From: Isohypsibius dastychi
Taxonomy: Eukaryota; Tardigrada; Eutardigrada; Parachela; Isohypsibiidae
Direction of reading: 5' to 3'
Assembly (NCBI GenBank): GCA_034696485.1
Contig: JAQIWT010000858.1
Coordinates: forward strand, 1 to 14,420
DNA length: 14,420 nucleotides
Part shown: positions 1 through 12,768 of the stretch, one piece after another
Numbering within the stretch: the stretch's first letter is position 1
How the letters are laid out: each line of letters opens with the position of its first letter
Made by a program: the position numbers and the translations under genes
Notes under the pieces: model-generated
The model's database searches: none
The model's input: only the letters and a program-made list of their open reading frames with translations
What the model was told of the DNA's origin: nothing

Positions 1-631
1 TGGTGCTAACAAAATTGAGAAAAATGGAAAGCCTCCGGTTAACGTGAGTAGAACGAGCGGGTTGCAAAGCAATTTTTAGTAATATTTTATCTATTTCCGA
101 ATAAAATGAACCAGAACAGAATAAACCAAAACAAGAAAAAAGGAAATAATAACACTGGTAATACGAACATGTTTCCTGTACCTGTAGTTCACCAAAATAT
201 AAATATTTAAGAACGGTGGCGCAGTCATCAGGTCGGACATCACCCAAATTAATCTGCTGTTGTTTTCTTTGGACGGGGATTTCCTCGAAATAATCGGTAA
301 ACGCAACAAAGACCTCGAGATGAGCGTAAAAGAGTGAATGATCAGCTTTGATGATAACGTCACAAAACTTGTTATTTCTCCAAGCATGAAGAACTTGCTT
401 GCCGGTCGTTGCCAAATGCGCCCGCCGGTCAGCCGGAAGTGTCGCCGTCATTTTAGCCAGCGCTTCAATACTCAAGGATTTTCTATTATTTTTCCCATTT
501 GAAGATGGGAGGTCTTTGTCGGATGTCAATGGGAGCATGTGCGATGCACCGGATACACGCCGAGGAGGCGTTTTTCGAGGTCGTCGTTCTCGTGAAGATG
601 GCGGCTCATCCGCCACAGCGGTTGCAGACAT
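1..631 (-). CDS. BTB/POZ-domain protein, N-terminal part (runs off left edge)
   Basis: Reading the minus strand from the ATG at 631-629 gives an open frame that never meets a stop before the window edge. An in-frame TGA lies three codons upstream, so this ATG is the natural start. Exon 1 is best taken as 631-182 (150 residues), ending CTA CAG before GTACAG. A pyrimidine-rich stretch ending in TTAG at 7-6 is a plausible acceptor, giving a 176-nt intron and leaving bases 5-1 as the next exon. Residues 1-75 are basic, Ser/Pro-rich and probably disordered. Residues about 79-149 fit a BTB fold: NKFCDVIIKADHSLFYAHLEV with Asp91 and His104 at the conserved positions, then YFEEI and LKYLYFGEL (141-149). 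BTB domains dimerise and often link substrates to Cullin-3 ligases or act in transcription; the partner domain lies outside the window, so the subfamily is unknown. Confidence 0.78.
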   Translation of the reverse strand, partial: MSATAVADEPPSSRERRPRKTPPRRVSGASHMLPLTSDKDLPSSNGKNNRKSLSIEALAKMTATLPADRRAHLATTGKQVLHAWRNNKFCDVIIKADHSLFYAHLEVFVAFTDYFEEIPVQRKQQQINLGDVRPDDCATVLKYLYFGELQVQETCSYYQCYYFLFSCFGLFCSGSFYSEIDKILLKIALQPARSTHVNRRLSIFLNFVST

Positions 632-1011
632 TTCGTTTGATCAGTTGGTAATATTTCGTGAAAAACAATTGTTGCAGCAAGATTTGGGGAACATGAAGGA
701 AATGGTGGAGAAAATGTCATGGGAACCGGCGAAGCGAGTCTTCCTCCTCTTCATAAATCCCCATCCGTTTGATTCAATGCTGTAGAAATAGTCTTTTGTA
801 GAAATATTCTTTTGAATTTAGTTAAACCGTTGAAACTAATTTATCAGTTCCAATTGAAATAAAATAAACTCTTATTCAAAACGTTTTCGTGGTCAACGAC
901 GCAAACTCTCCAGAATTACGTCATCTTCCGCCTCGTTTGTAACATTAATACCAAGTCCCAGAAATGATTTCGATATAATAAGCATAAACTTTTCAGGCAC
1001 AAATAAGTATT
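632..1011. other. Intergenic: upstream region of the BTB gene
   Basis: This AT-rich stretch lies 5' of the minus-strand BTB gene and should hold its promoter. I see no convincing TATA box, RNA gene or coding frame. A TACGTCA half-palindrome occurs near 914. The plus-strand frame at 399-785 reaches in here but is antisense to the BTB exon. Confidence 0.4.
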
Positions 1012-1350
1012 TTATAAAATTTTCTCGTACATCGTTTGAAGGCGTCGATAGTTGGGCATGCCAAGAGAAGTTTCCGAAATTTTTCCCGAAAGATGTTTGT
1101 GCATCGCAATATTATTCACAAATAGCCCCCTCGAAACCATGTTCAAGTATGCATTTTTTGCTTTTTCAGTTATGCGTAACGAATCCGCAATTAAGCATTT
1201 AACAACAGGCTTGATTACTTCCAATCTTCCCTACGTATACACTATGAACAGAATATCCTAGATACCAACTACAAAACGATGAGTACTCCCGAATATTTTA
1301 GGTCCTTCATCAAAAAAGTCATCCACAATTCTTATTGAAATCGTAATACT
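1012..1350 (-). other. Possible coding remnant or unassigned exons
   Basis: One minus-strand frame is open at about 1350-1265 (including VDDFFDEGPKIFGSTHRF). After two in-frame stops it opens again at about 1230-1012 (including KISETSLGMPNYRRLQTMYE), ending in TAA. The shared frame across the two stops suggests either a short intron or a decayed gene. An intron from GTATCT (about 1270) to an AG near 1222 would keep the frame, but it would be only about 48 nt with a weak acceptor, and the well-defined introns here are at least 55 nt. I do not recognise the protein. Chance is a real alternative at this length. Confidence 0.2.
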
Positions 1351-1499
1351 GGTTAGTCAGTGGAACCCCGATGAATATAGTAACTGACGAACACTCACGT
1401 CATAAACTGCAGGTGACATACACGAAGTAACAAAAAGAAAAGGTTAAAAACTTGAAAAGCTGTTGATTAGTGAGGAAGAAAACATTCCGGTGAGAAAAG

Positions 1500-2603
1500 T
1501 CATCTGGGTAGACCACTGTTATTTGCCGCATGATACATTTGGAACAAGACATGTCCCTGAGCTGCTCGAGATGGAGAAAGAAGACTATTCCGCTGCTGCA
1601 ACATTCTCGCCGAACTTATTCCACTTGGAGTAATCGGGGCATTCAGCGCATCTTCAAATTCCTGCTGAAGATGACTTTCCCTCCGCTTCAACGTCTCAAT
1701 CTTCTGACTCAAAAACCCACGCGGACTTTCCTCTCCGCCATCACCGGACTTCGCTTTTATCCGTTTCAATTTCGATGACAACCGTTCTTCTCGATGTGGC
1801 TTGTTGGTTGCTTCCGGTGAAGACTGCCGGAAGTGATCATCGGAAAGTGAGGGAGAATTCACCGGCGGAAGGATAAAATTATCAATAGGCTGCGGGATAT
1901 AGAGCTGGTCACCGGCGTGAACTCCGTCCATTCGAAAAATAACGCTGGGGATAAACATAATATTCCGATTGAAATGTTTCACAAAATCCAGCGGCGAAAT
2001 GGGCTGCTCAGTTTGGGGAAGCTGATTTCTAACAGGCGGAGATTTTCGGATGACCGAAATCGGGACGGTTTGTTTCCGGTGATAACCCGGTTTTCCCAGT
2101 TGGGATAACGAGGGGCTTGGGAGTGTGTCTTGGGAAGATGGCGTCGGAACACCGACTCTTTTCAATTCCCGCTCAAATTCCGCGGCGCGTTCCATTTGCT
2201 CAGCGATTTTATCCTGGATCGTTCTTCGCCCACGCGGTGTTCCCCATGCCGACCGGCGCACTGAGTCATCAACAGATGATGAGAGCGTGTCGAATGTAGG
2301 TGGAAGATGATGATCATCTGACTCATCCTGCTCTTCATCCGATGACAAAGCTTGTCGTTTGACAAACACACTTCCGGTCTCCTCGACAGACGATGCTCTT
2401 CGCTTGAGATTCCGTTCGCACTCGACATGGTCTTCTTCTTTTAACCAACTCATTCCGGGGAAACGCGAATCAAGTGCTTCCGGCGGAAGCATAGTGGCAA
2501 TGCCTTTGAACGAATTCCTCGATGACGATTTGCGGTCGTTCTCGTAATTCTTCGCTTCCTCCTCCATTTTCTCAATCAATTCGGCGAAGAGTGCGATTGG
2601 CAT
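1500..2603 (-). CDS. Uncharacterised Ser-rich, charged protein (367 aa)
   Basis: This is the longest uninterrupted frame in the window, 368 codons including TGA at 1502-1500. ATG 2603-2601 is the only in-frame ATG after an upstream TGA near 2740. A CACCAG acceptor-like site 17 nt upstream means a 5' UTR intron is possible. The protein looks largely disordered: a short helix at residues 5-20, an acidic run DEEQDESDD at 89-97, a predicted helix or coiled coil at 117-140 (KIAEQMERAAEFERELKRVG), a less polar block at about 193-237 (SPLDFVKHFNRNIMFIPSVI then YIPQPIDNFILPP), a basic NLS-like KLKRIKAK at 268-275 and a second charged helix at 290-311. Repeated SP and TP sites suggest proline-directed phosphorylation. 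Basic and acidic low-complexity tracts suggest a nuclear or RNP-associated protein, but that is inference. I recognise no family. The C-terminus could differ if a donor lies just before the stop. Confidence 0.65.
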   Translation of the reverse strand: MPIALFAELIEKMEEEAKNYENDRKSSSRNSFKGIATMLPPEALDSRFPGMSWLKEEDHVECERNLKRRASSVEETGSVFVKRQALSSDEEQDESDDHHLPPTFDTLSSSVDDSVRRSAWGTPRGRRTIQDKIAEQMERAAEFERELKRVGVPTPSSQDTLPSPSLSQLGKPGYHRKQTVPISVIRKSPPVRNQLPQTEQPISPLDFVKHFNRNIMFIPSVIFRMDGVHAGDQLYIPQPIDNFILPPVNSPSLSDDHFRQSSPEATNKPHREERLSSKLKRIKAKSGDGGEESPRGFLSQKIETLKRRESHLQQEFEDALNAPITPSGISSARMLQQRNSLLSPSRAAQGHVLFQMYHAANNSGLPR

Positions 2604-3120
2604 CGCGTGGCACTTTAACCTGGTGAGATGCGACGTGATAAACGAGATGAGCGAATGATAAATTATCGGCGTTTTCTTCGTGTTGTTGTCGTCGTCTTCT
2701 CCGCCGGAAATCGATTGAAAAAGGTGACGTGATCAACGACGGCTCCTGAATACAATACAGAAACAAAACTGAGCCAACCGAAAAAACACTCCGACTTTTG
2801 ACAAATTACCACTTGGGTCTATTTTCGAGGATGGTCAAAAGTGAGCAGGATGAATGGACGGAAGAGATCGATGAAGACGTCGATGATGACGCACAACCTA
2901 TGCTGACGTCTTCCCAGAAAAGCTACTTCTTTTCCTCAACTACGACCATCGGTGGCACAATTCAATCCTGCGAAGAAAAACAATGAGCGGAAGTGGCAAA
3001 TGCAGGTCATAACTTCGAAAGGCCAAAATAACAAAATTATGAACGAACAATGACAAGCTGCGACAAACTTACGCAGCGCAGCGGTCATATCACAAAAACC
3101 AGTTCCATTCAAAAACAAAC
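2604..3120. other. 5' flank of the minus-strand gene with splice-like signals
   Basis: On the minus strand the region holds a donor GTAAGT near 3086 after ATGACCGCTGCGCTGC, an acceptor TTTTTCTTCGCAG near 2972, a possible donor GTAATT near 2805 and an acceptor TGTATTGTATTCAG near 2745. All three frames between 2972 and 2805 contain stops. If these signals are used they make 5' UTR exons of the gene starting at 2603, with a short upstream ORF, rather than more protein. Confidence 0.3.
2831..2986 (+). CDS. Short acidic ORF (51 aa), doubtful
   Basis: From ATG 2831 the frame gives MVKSEQDEWTEEIDEDVDDD and then a Ser/Thr-rich tail, ending in TGA at 2984-2986. The acidic composition is unusual and could belong to a first exon of a divergent plus-strand gene. 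I found no donor that joins it in frame to a later exon. It lies opposite a candidate 5' UTR exon of the minus-strand gene, so it may have no coding role. Confidence 0.2.
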   Translation: MVKSEQDEWTEEIDEDVDDDAQPMLTSSQKSYFFSSTTTIGGTIQSCEEKQ

Positions 3121-3598
3121 CTCTCAAAACAGTAAAATGCTAGCAGGCAAAAACAGCACTTACAACTCAAACTGCGCGGAAATATAATATTACCTCTTAG
3201 AATGAGTGCGTTGCAGATTGAAATCCGCGTTGACGTCGTAAACAACTCCGGTGAGGTAATGAGTGGCAATATTTCTCCAAATCAGAACCGAGGCAGGGTA
3301 AGATGATATTTCACGATGACGAAGGCATAAACTGATTACGAATGGAAGGAACGACTGCCTGCTTGTTGAAACTTGAAATCACAGCGGAACTTCCCCACAA
3401 ATAATGCTTTCGCTCAATTCTTCTTCGACAAAACAACCACTTGCACTATGGATGAACTATATAGCCATGTAAACAGTAACTTCAAAATAACTTGGAAATT
3501 ATTTCTTTTTGCAGAAATCTAATTGTGAGCAAAACAACGGGTGCAACTAACTAGTAACTACTGCGAAGTGCGAGGCTCATCGCTCTCTAATGATAAGA

Positions 3599-3606
3599 TG
3601 ACGTCA
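3599..3606. promoter_or_regulatory. CRE-like palindrome TGACGTCA
   Basis: A perfect TGACGTCA, the consensus bound by CREB/ATF bZIP factors, lies about 600 bp upstream of RpL19. Function is inferred from the motif only. Confidence 0.3.
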
Positions 3607-3691
3607 TGATTCGGCAACAAATCATATCACTAGTTTCGAGGTAAACCACACCCCTGTATGGATCTGGTAGGTAGGGAATGTTGTTTACAGT

Positions 3692-3703
3692 GGGGGGGGG
3701 GGG
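3692..3703 (+). repeat. 12-base poly-G run
   Basis: Twelve consecutive G residues sit in otherwise AT-rich intergenic DNA. Such tracts are length-unstable and prone to sequencing error. Confidence 0.8.
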
Positions 3704-4071
3704 TGAGTTCATGACTCATTGAACACATTGTATTGTTTTTTCGGGGGTTGTTTTGAAACGAACAAATAAGAAGGGCAGAGGGAGCAAACGGCTGCTCGAA
3801 ATAACTGTTTTTCGACTGTGATTTTATGTTTCAGACCATGAATTTTAACTCAAATAAAGATGTGTTATGAGATTTATATCATAGCTATGTATTCAGATTG
3901 CTGGTCCTTGTTAACGATAACTTTCACATATAAATTTTCACGCAAAATCATAGTAAGTATTAAGTACTTAGTATTATTAGGAAGTACTAACTGTAGTCTG
4001 TAAGTCCGGAAACCGGTAATATTCCTTGCAAATGACAGATGGCACCACTGTGCACTTACGTTAGAAATGTA

Positions 4072-4097
4072 TGACGTCAGGCTTGCGCTATAGCGCA
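4072..4097. promoter_or_regulatory. RpL19 upstream element: TGACGTCA plus 14-bp palindrome
   Basis: A second perfect TGACGTCA (4072-4079) is followed after four bases by the perfect 14-bp palindrome TGCGCTATAGCGCA (4084-4097). They lie 110-140 bp upstream of the RpL19 ATG, where a core promoter is expected. The GCGC arms resemble sites for dimeric factors; which factor is unknown. Confidence 0.4.
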
Positions 4098-4208
4098 TGC
4101 TTGAAGCTGCGCCAAGCAAACGCACCACATCGGAGGTCTCCAGCTGCAGTCGTGTTTGGAGTTCTGACTTTTGGAGTTCTCTGAACAGTTTGAAGATCTT
4201 TTGCTAAA

Positions 4209-5180
4209 ATGAGGTTGGTTTTGGTATGAAGATATAAAATATTCTTGTCTTTACGTTTCTTTATGCTTGCAGCAGTACTCTGCGTCTGCAGAAGCGCCTG
4301 GCCGCATCGGTTCTCCGATGTGGAGTGAATAAAGTGTGGCTGGATCCCAACGAGATTTCAGACATTACCAACTCAAATTCCCGTAAGTCGTGTGGAAAAA
4401 TTCATTAGGAATCGTGTGGGGAATGATTATTTGTGAACAGGCCAAAATATCCGCCGTCTTGTGAAGGATGGTCTGATTATCAAGAAACCCGTGGCAGTCC
4501 ACTCTCGAGCTCGCGTTCGAAAGAATGCTGAGGCCCGCCGCAAAGGACGTCACATGGGTACCGGAAAAAGGAAGGGTACAGCAAACGCTCGTATGCCCGA
4601 GAAGGTTATTTGGATCCGAAGGATGAGGGTGTTGAGAAGGATGTTGAAGAAATATCGTGAGCAGAAGAAGATTGACAAACATCTGTACGTTCTTTTAGTT
4701 TGTGTGATTTGGTGGAGGTGATTTGTTAACGTACTGTTCTGATGCAGGTATCACAATCTTTACTTGAAAGTCAAGGGAAACGTTTTCCGAAACAAGCGTG
4801 TCTTGATGGAATTTATCCACAAGAAGAAGGCTGAAAACGTCCGCTCCAAACAGATGTCGTAAGTTATTGATGCGTTTTTGAGAGCCTTAAATTTATACAT
4901 AAAGTTTCCTTCGGGAAAAGCAAATTGAAGCTTAATCTTGCCTTCTTTTAATTTTTTCCGAATATTTTCCGTGTAGTTTTGTTGCATTTTTCGGTCTGTA
5001 GTTCTTGTTGTTGTGCCGAAGTCTTTGCCATGTTTGAAGTTAATTTTTTTCAGCGATCAAGCCGAAGCCCGTCGTGTGAAGAACCGCGAACAACGCAAGA
5101 AACGCGAGGAAAGACAAATCAAGAAGCGCAAGGATCTTTTGACAACAACAAAAGACGACGAAATCACCCAGGAGGCGTAA
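4209..5180 (+). CDS. RpL19: 60S ribosomal protein L19 (eL19)
   Basis: Five exons encode 198 residues: 4209-4213, 4273-4382, 4441-4684, 4748-4858 and 5054-5180 (TAA 5178-5180). Every intron is GT-AG and the spliced length is an exact multiple of three. eL19 is a large-subunit protein that helps form the inter-subunit bridge to 40S through its long C-terminal helix. Diagnostic stretches are [62 protein letters not shown] and [18 protein letters not shown]. The C-terminus is the expected Arg/Lys-rich helix ([20 protein letters not shown]). Family proteins are about 196-203 residues, so it is full length. Exon 1 contributes only ATG plus two bases of codon 2, a common design in ribosomal protein genes. 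Introns are 59, 58, 63 and 195 nt; the last is unusually long. Confidence 0.98.
4859..5053 (+). other. RpL19 intron 4 with a small UUCG hairpin
   Basis: At 195 nt this intron is three times the length of the other RpL19 introns. It contains TTTCC-TTCG-GGAAA at 4905-4918, a five-base stem capped by a UUCG tetraloop. Ribosomal protein introns often host snoRNAs, but I see no convincing paired C/D boxes or H/ACA layout, so I do not call one. Confidence 0.3.
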
Positions 5181-5254
5181 AAAATGTGCTCTTTCTCGGT
5201 TTCTTCTTTCTTAATTCCCTTTGGTTAATGGACGGTTATCTGGCTATTTCGAGA

Positions 5255-5260
5255 AATAAA
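5255..5260 (+). terminator. RpL19 poly(A) signal AATAAA
   Basis: A canonical AATAAA lies 75 nt after the RpL19 stop codon, giving a short 3' UTR typical of ribosomal protein mRNAs. Confidence 0.7.
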
Positions 5261-5280
5261 TCGGAATTCGGACGGAGTAG

Positions 5281-5640
5281 CTGATCGACTCTAATTACTC
5301 TCATCGCGTTTGCTCCGGATTTTTCGAAACTGTTCAAAAATTAATCTTTTGAGGGAAATGCAGAGGATCATTTGTTCCCCTTTCATAGATAGTACTTCCG
5401 ACGGAACCAGTGCGGTTTGCTTCCGCATACCGTTTCCAAAAGGCAGATAGTTATGATTATGAATTTCGTCCTGGATCGGTCAGTGAACAGATTTTCTAGC
5501 CGCTCTCGCATCAGTTGCAAAATGGTTTCGTTGAAAATTCATTCACAATTCGAATTCGAAAACTATAATTCAATGCATCTCGATCTTCCATATTTGACGA
5601 AATCATAATGCGGTAGAATCAGCAGTAGGCGTAGGCACTT
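5281..5640. other. Intergenic between RpL19 and Ago1
   Basis: AT-rich sequence without a convincing gene. A 63-codon frame at 5417-5608 has no recognisable features. The perfect 12-bp palindrome TTCGAATTCGAA lies at 5549-5560; its alternating TTC/GAA units recall heat-shock elements but lack the usual two-base spacing. Confidence 0.4.
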
Positions 5641-5947
5641 TGACGCTAACCCGAAAGCGGGGCCAGCTTTAGCCGAAGCCAAGCAGACAAGATGCCGCCG
5701 TCACGAAAACCTCCGAAGAGCCAAGGCAAGGCAGGCCATTGCTCGCTCGCTTCGCACCATATCAGTGCAGTGCAGCTTTTTCATCCCCAGCTCAGGCTCC
5801 CAGCCATGAAATCGAAGCAGAACGCACGTTGAAATTCCGATATTTTGATTTATGAGTTCCGGTGGTCACTACATCCGGAATTTGGAATATCATCGTGTTG
5901 ATTAAACCATCCAACTGTGAGATTGAACACCTGCTCATCCCATCATC
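5641..5947 (+). promoter_or_regulatory. Ago1 proximal promoter and 5' leader with two upstream ORFs
   Basis: The sequence turns GC-rich at about 5641-5830, in contrast with its AT-rich flanks, as expected at a promoter or first exon. An upstream ORF of 46 codons runs from ATG 5692 to TGA 5830-5832, and a second of 17 codons starts at ATG 5852. Both end before the Ago1 ATG at 5948. If the transcription start lies upstream of them, they could lower translation from this leader. The start site itself is not identifiable. Confidence 0.4.
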
Positions 5948-11251
<5,304 letters not shown>

Positions 11252-12200
11252 TTCCAATCCTCACCCACTCCTCTCTCTCCTCTGCAAAAATGTTCCGTCA
11301 AGAAGATTATTTTGTCTGCAACGTTTGGACGTGTTTTACTTCATCGCGGGCCAGTCTTATTTTGTTTACTTTTTTGTATTTGAATATCATCCTTGCCTGG
11401 ATTATTGGAATTGGGACGGACTATTTCTACCTTAACTACTCGAATGGATCTGCGCCATTATCCCTCCTCTCTCCCAAATTGGAATACCAAAATGCGTCTG
11501 GCCCTGCCTTGCTTCGTTTTTTTCCCAACCGGAAGTCGTCTCCATCTTCTACAAAACTCTCCAAGCTTTTATCCTCTACTTTTAGCCGGGAATTTGGACA
11601 TTTTATTATCACATGCGTGCCTCCTCATATTCACCACGGAATGAAAGTGCCGCTCAGCTTCCCATGTCTCCCATTCAAGACGGACTGAACTACAACCTCT
11701 GGATGTCTCCTGGAATTTATGCAAATATTGTCTGGGTTCAGCGTGGTTTCCTCTTCTTGGCCATTTTTCTTCTCAAGTCTAGTCACATTCTACACAAGAA
11801 ATGGACGGATGGATGTGTGTTTTTTTTGTTTGGAAATGATGACGGACCTCTCTGCTTGCTTTTCTCAGTGGAGCCTTGCTGCTGCTGCTTGTGTCGTCCA
11901 TTTTTCATCCCGTCTCACTCTCTCCTCCTCGTGCCTCGTCCTTCCATCATCCAGTCCGTCATACGTCAAAATGCTTTGTCATTGGAAAATGTATTATTAT
12001 CTGCTGTGGCCATTGGTATTTTTCATCATTTGACTTCCCGGTTTGAGGAGCGCATTTCTGCAGCACTCAGAATCTGCTTTTTGTCGGGTCTGTTTTTTGC
12101 TCTTCTTTTTTGAGTATTCCTACAGTGTACCCGCATTTCTCTCTGTTCAAAAGTCTCTTACTCTTTTAGCCCTCTGAATAAATGCTCTTTAGTGGGGAAC
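11252..12200 (+). other. Ago1 3' UTR, pyrimidine-rich
   Basis: About 930 nt separate the Ago1 stop from its likely poly(A) signal. The plus strand is strongly enriched in C and T, which depletes stop codons and opens long frames in all three forward phases, for example 11290-11688 and 11613-12113. Overlapping open frames in every phase with Leu/Phe/Ser-rich products are a compositional effect. A long 3' UTR on an Argonaute mRNA would suit post-transcriptional control. Confidence 0.7.
12177..12182 (+). terminator. Ago1 poly(A) signal AATAAA
   Basis: This AATAAA is about 925 nt after the Ago1 stop and is followed by a T/G-rich stretch (TGCTCTTTAGTGGGG) typical of a downstream element. I found no earlier canonical signal in the UTR. 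Confidence 0.65.
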
Positions 12201-12768
12201 ATGGGCGAATTTGTTCTGCTTTAGTTCGCAGGTATTCTGGACTTCGTCAATTTTATTAGTTTTTTCACAAAGTTTTGAGATTGGGAATTTTTGAACCAAA
12301 TAACCAGACAACCTAAAAGTCGACTTTGGTCAACTGGGTTTTTGCATGTGGACCTTAACGAAACAGAAGCTCGAGAAAGGTCACCGTCATTTTCGTGGAT
12401 TGAGATGCGCGCCCTTCGGATGCCCATGAACTTTGAAAATTCAAATCCTCGTGACGTATTATTTCTGGAAGGGAATATCGAGTCGAGTCAGAATGTTTTG
12501 ACGACCAACTTTTGATATAAATAGATTTCAACAAATCAGTTTGTTTGATCAAGGGCAAGAGAAGGGTCTGTTGCCAAGTTGTAGTGGAGTGCGTATGAAG
12601 GTGGAGAGAGGGCGTATGGGATGGTGGGACCCTCAATACCACACCAATCAGCTGTACAATTTCGCTCTGCAGGATTATTTATTTCCATGTCACTTTTATC
12701 ACGATTTATAGTTGTACTTTAATCTTGCACGTTATACTCTTATCACACCTGTGTATTATTCAACAAAA
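12201..12768 (+). promoter_or_regulatory. Intergenic region and Pfk promoter
   Basis: A good TATA motif, TATAAATA, lies at 12516-12523. An initiator-like TCAGTT follows at 12536-12541, slightly closer than the usual 25-30 bp spacing. Transcription from here would give a 5' UTR of about 230 nt for Pfk. Open frames at 12291-12515 (plus) and 12642-12355 (minus) overlap each other antisense and show no domain. Confidence 0.4.

Larger units (their letters stand above)
3121..4140. other. Intergenic, promoter-bearing region
   Basis: No convincing gene is present. A TATATA motif lies at 3458-3463. A plus-strand open frame of 32 codons at about 3203-3298 starts at an ATG just after CTCTTAG and ends at a strong AGG/GTAAGA donor. 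A strong acceptor TTTCTTTTTGCAG sits near 3514 but is followed by stops in every frame. These pieces do not assemble into a gene I can defend. The 12-G run and two CRE-like palindromes are listed separately. Confidence 0.35.

Noticed and set aside
2-105. C-terminal tail of a plus-strand gene (GANKIEKNGKPPVN, TAG at 77-79) followed by AATAAA at 100-105
   Set aside because: The same bases fall in the likely first intron of the minus-strand BTB gene, the frame is only 25 codons, and no domain supports it.
399-785. Plus-strand ORF of 128 codons
   Set aside because: It is antisense to the BTB exon, whose frame has a recognisable fold; this one has no features.
1500-2603. eIF4E-transporter (4E-T) homologue, because of two SVI-containing motifs
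   Set aside because: Only a few residues resemble the 4E-T motif; the eIF4E-binding motif and overall layout are missing.
2572-2766. Arg-rich minus-strand frame as an upstream exon of the 367-residue protein
   Set aside because: Joining it in frame needs a 49-nt intron with a poor acceptor, shorter than any well-supported intron here.
5417-5608. 63-codon ORF between RpL19 and Ago1
   Set aside because: Short, AT-driven composition, no motifs and no splice partners.
11290-12113. Overlapping plus-strand ORFs of up to 166 codons after Ago1
   Set aside because: All three forward phases are open because the strand is pyrimidine-rich; the products are compositionally biased and the region is a 3' UTR.
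12291-12642. Opposing ORFs of 74 and 95 codons upstream of Pfk
   Set aside because: No domain, no supporting splice structure, and they overlap a TATA box.
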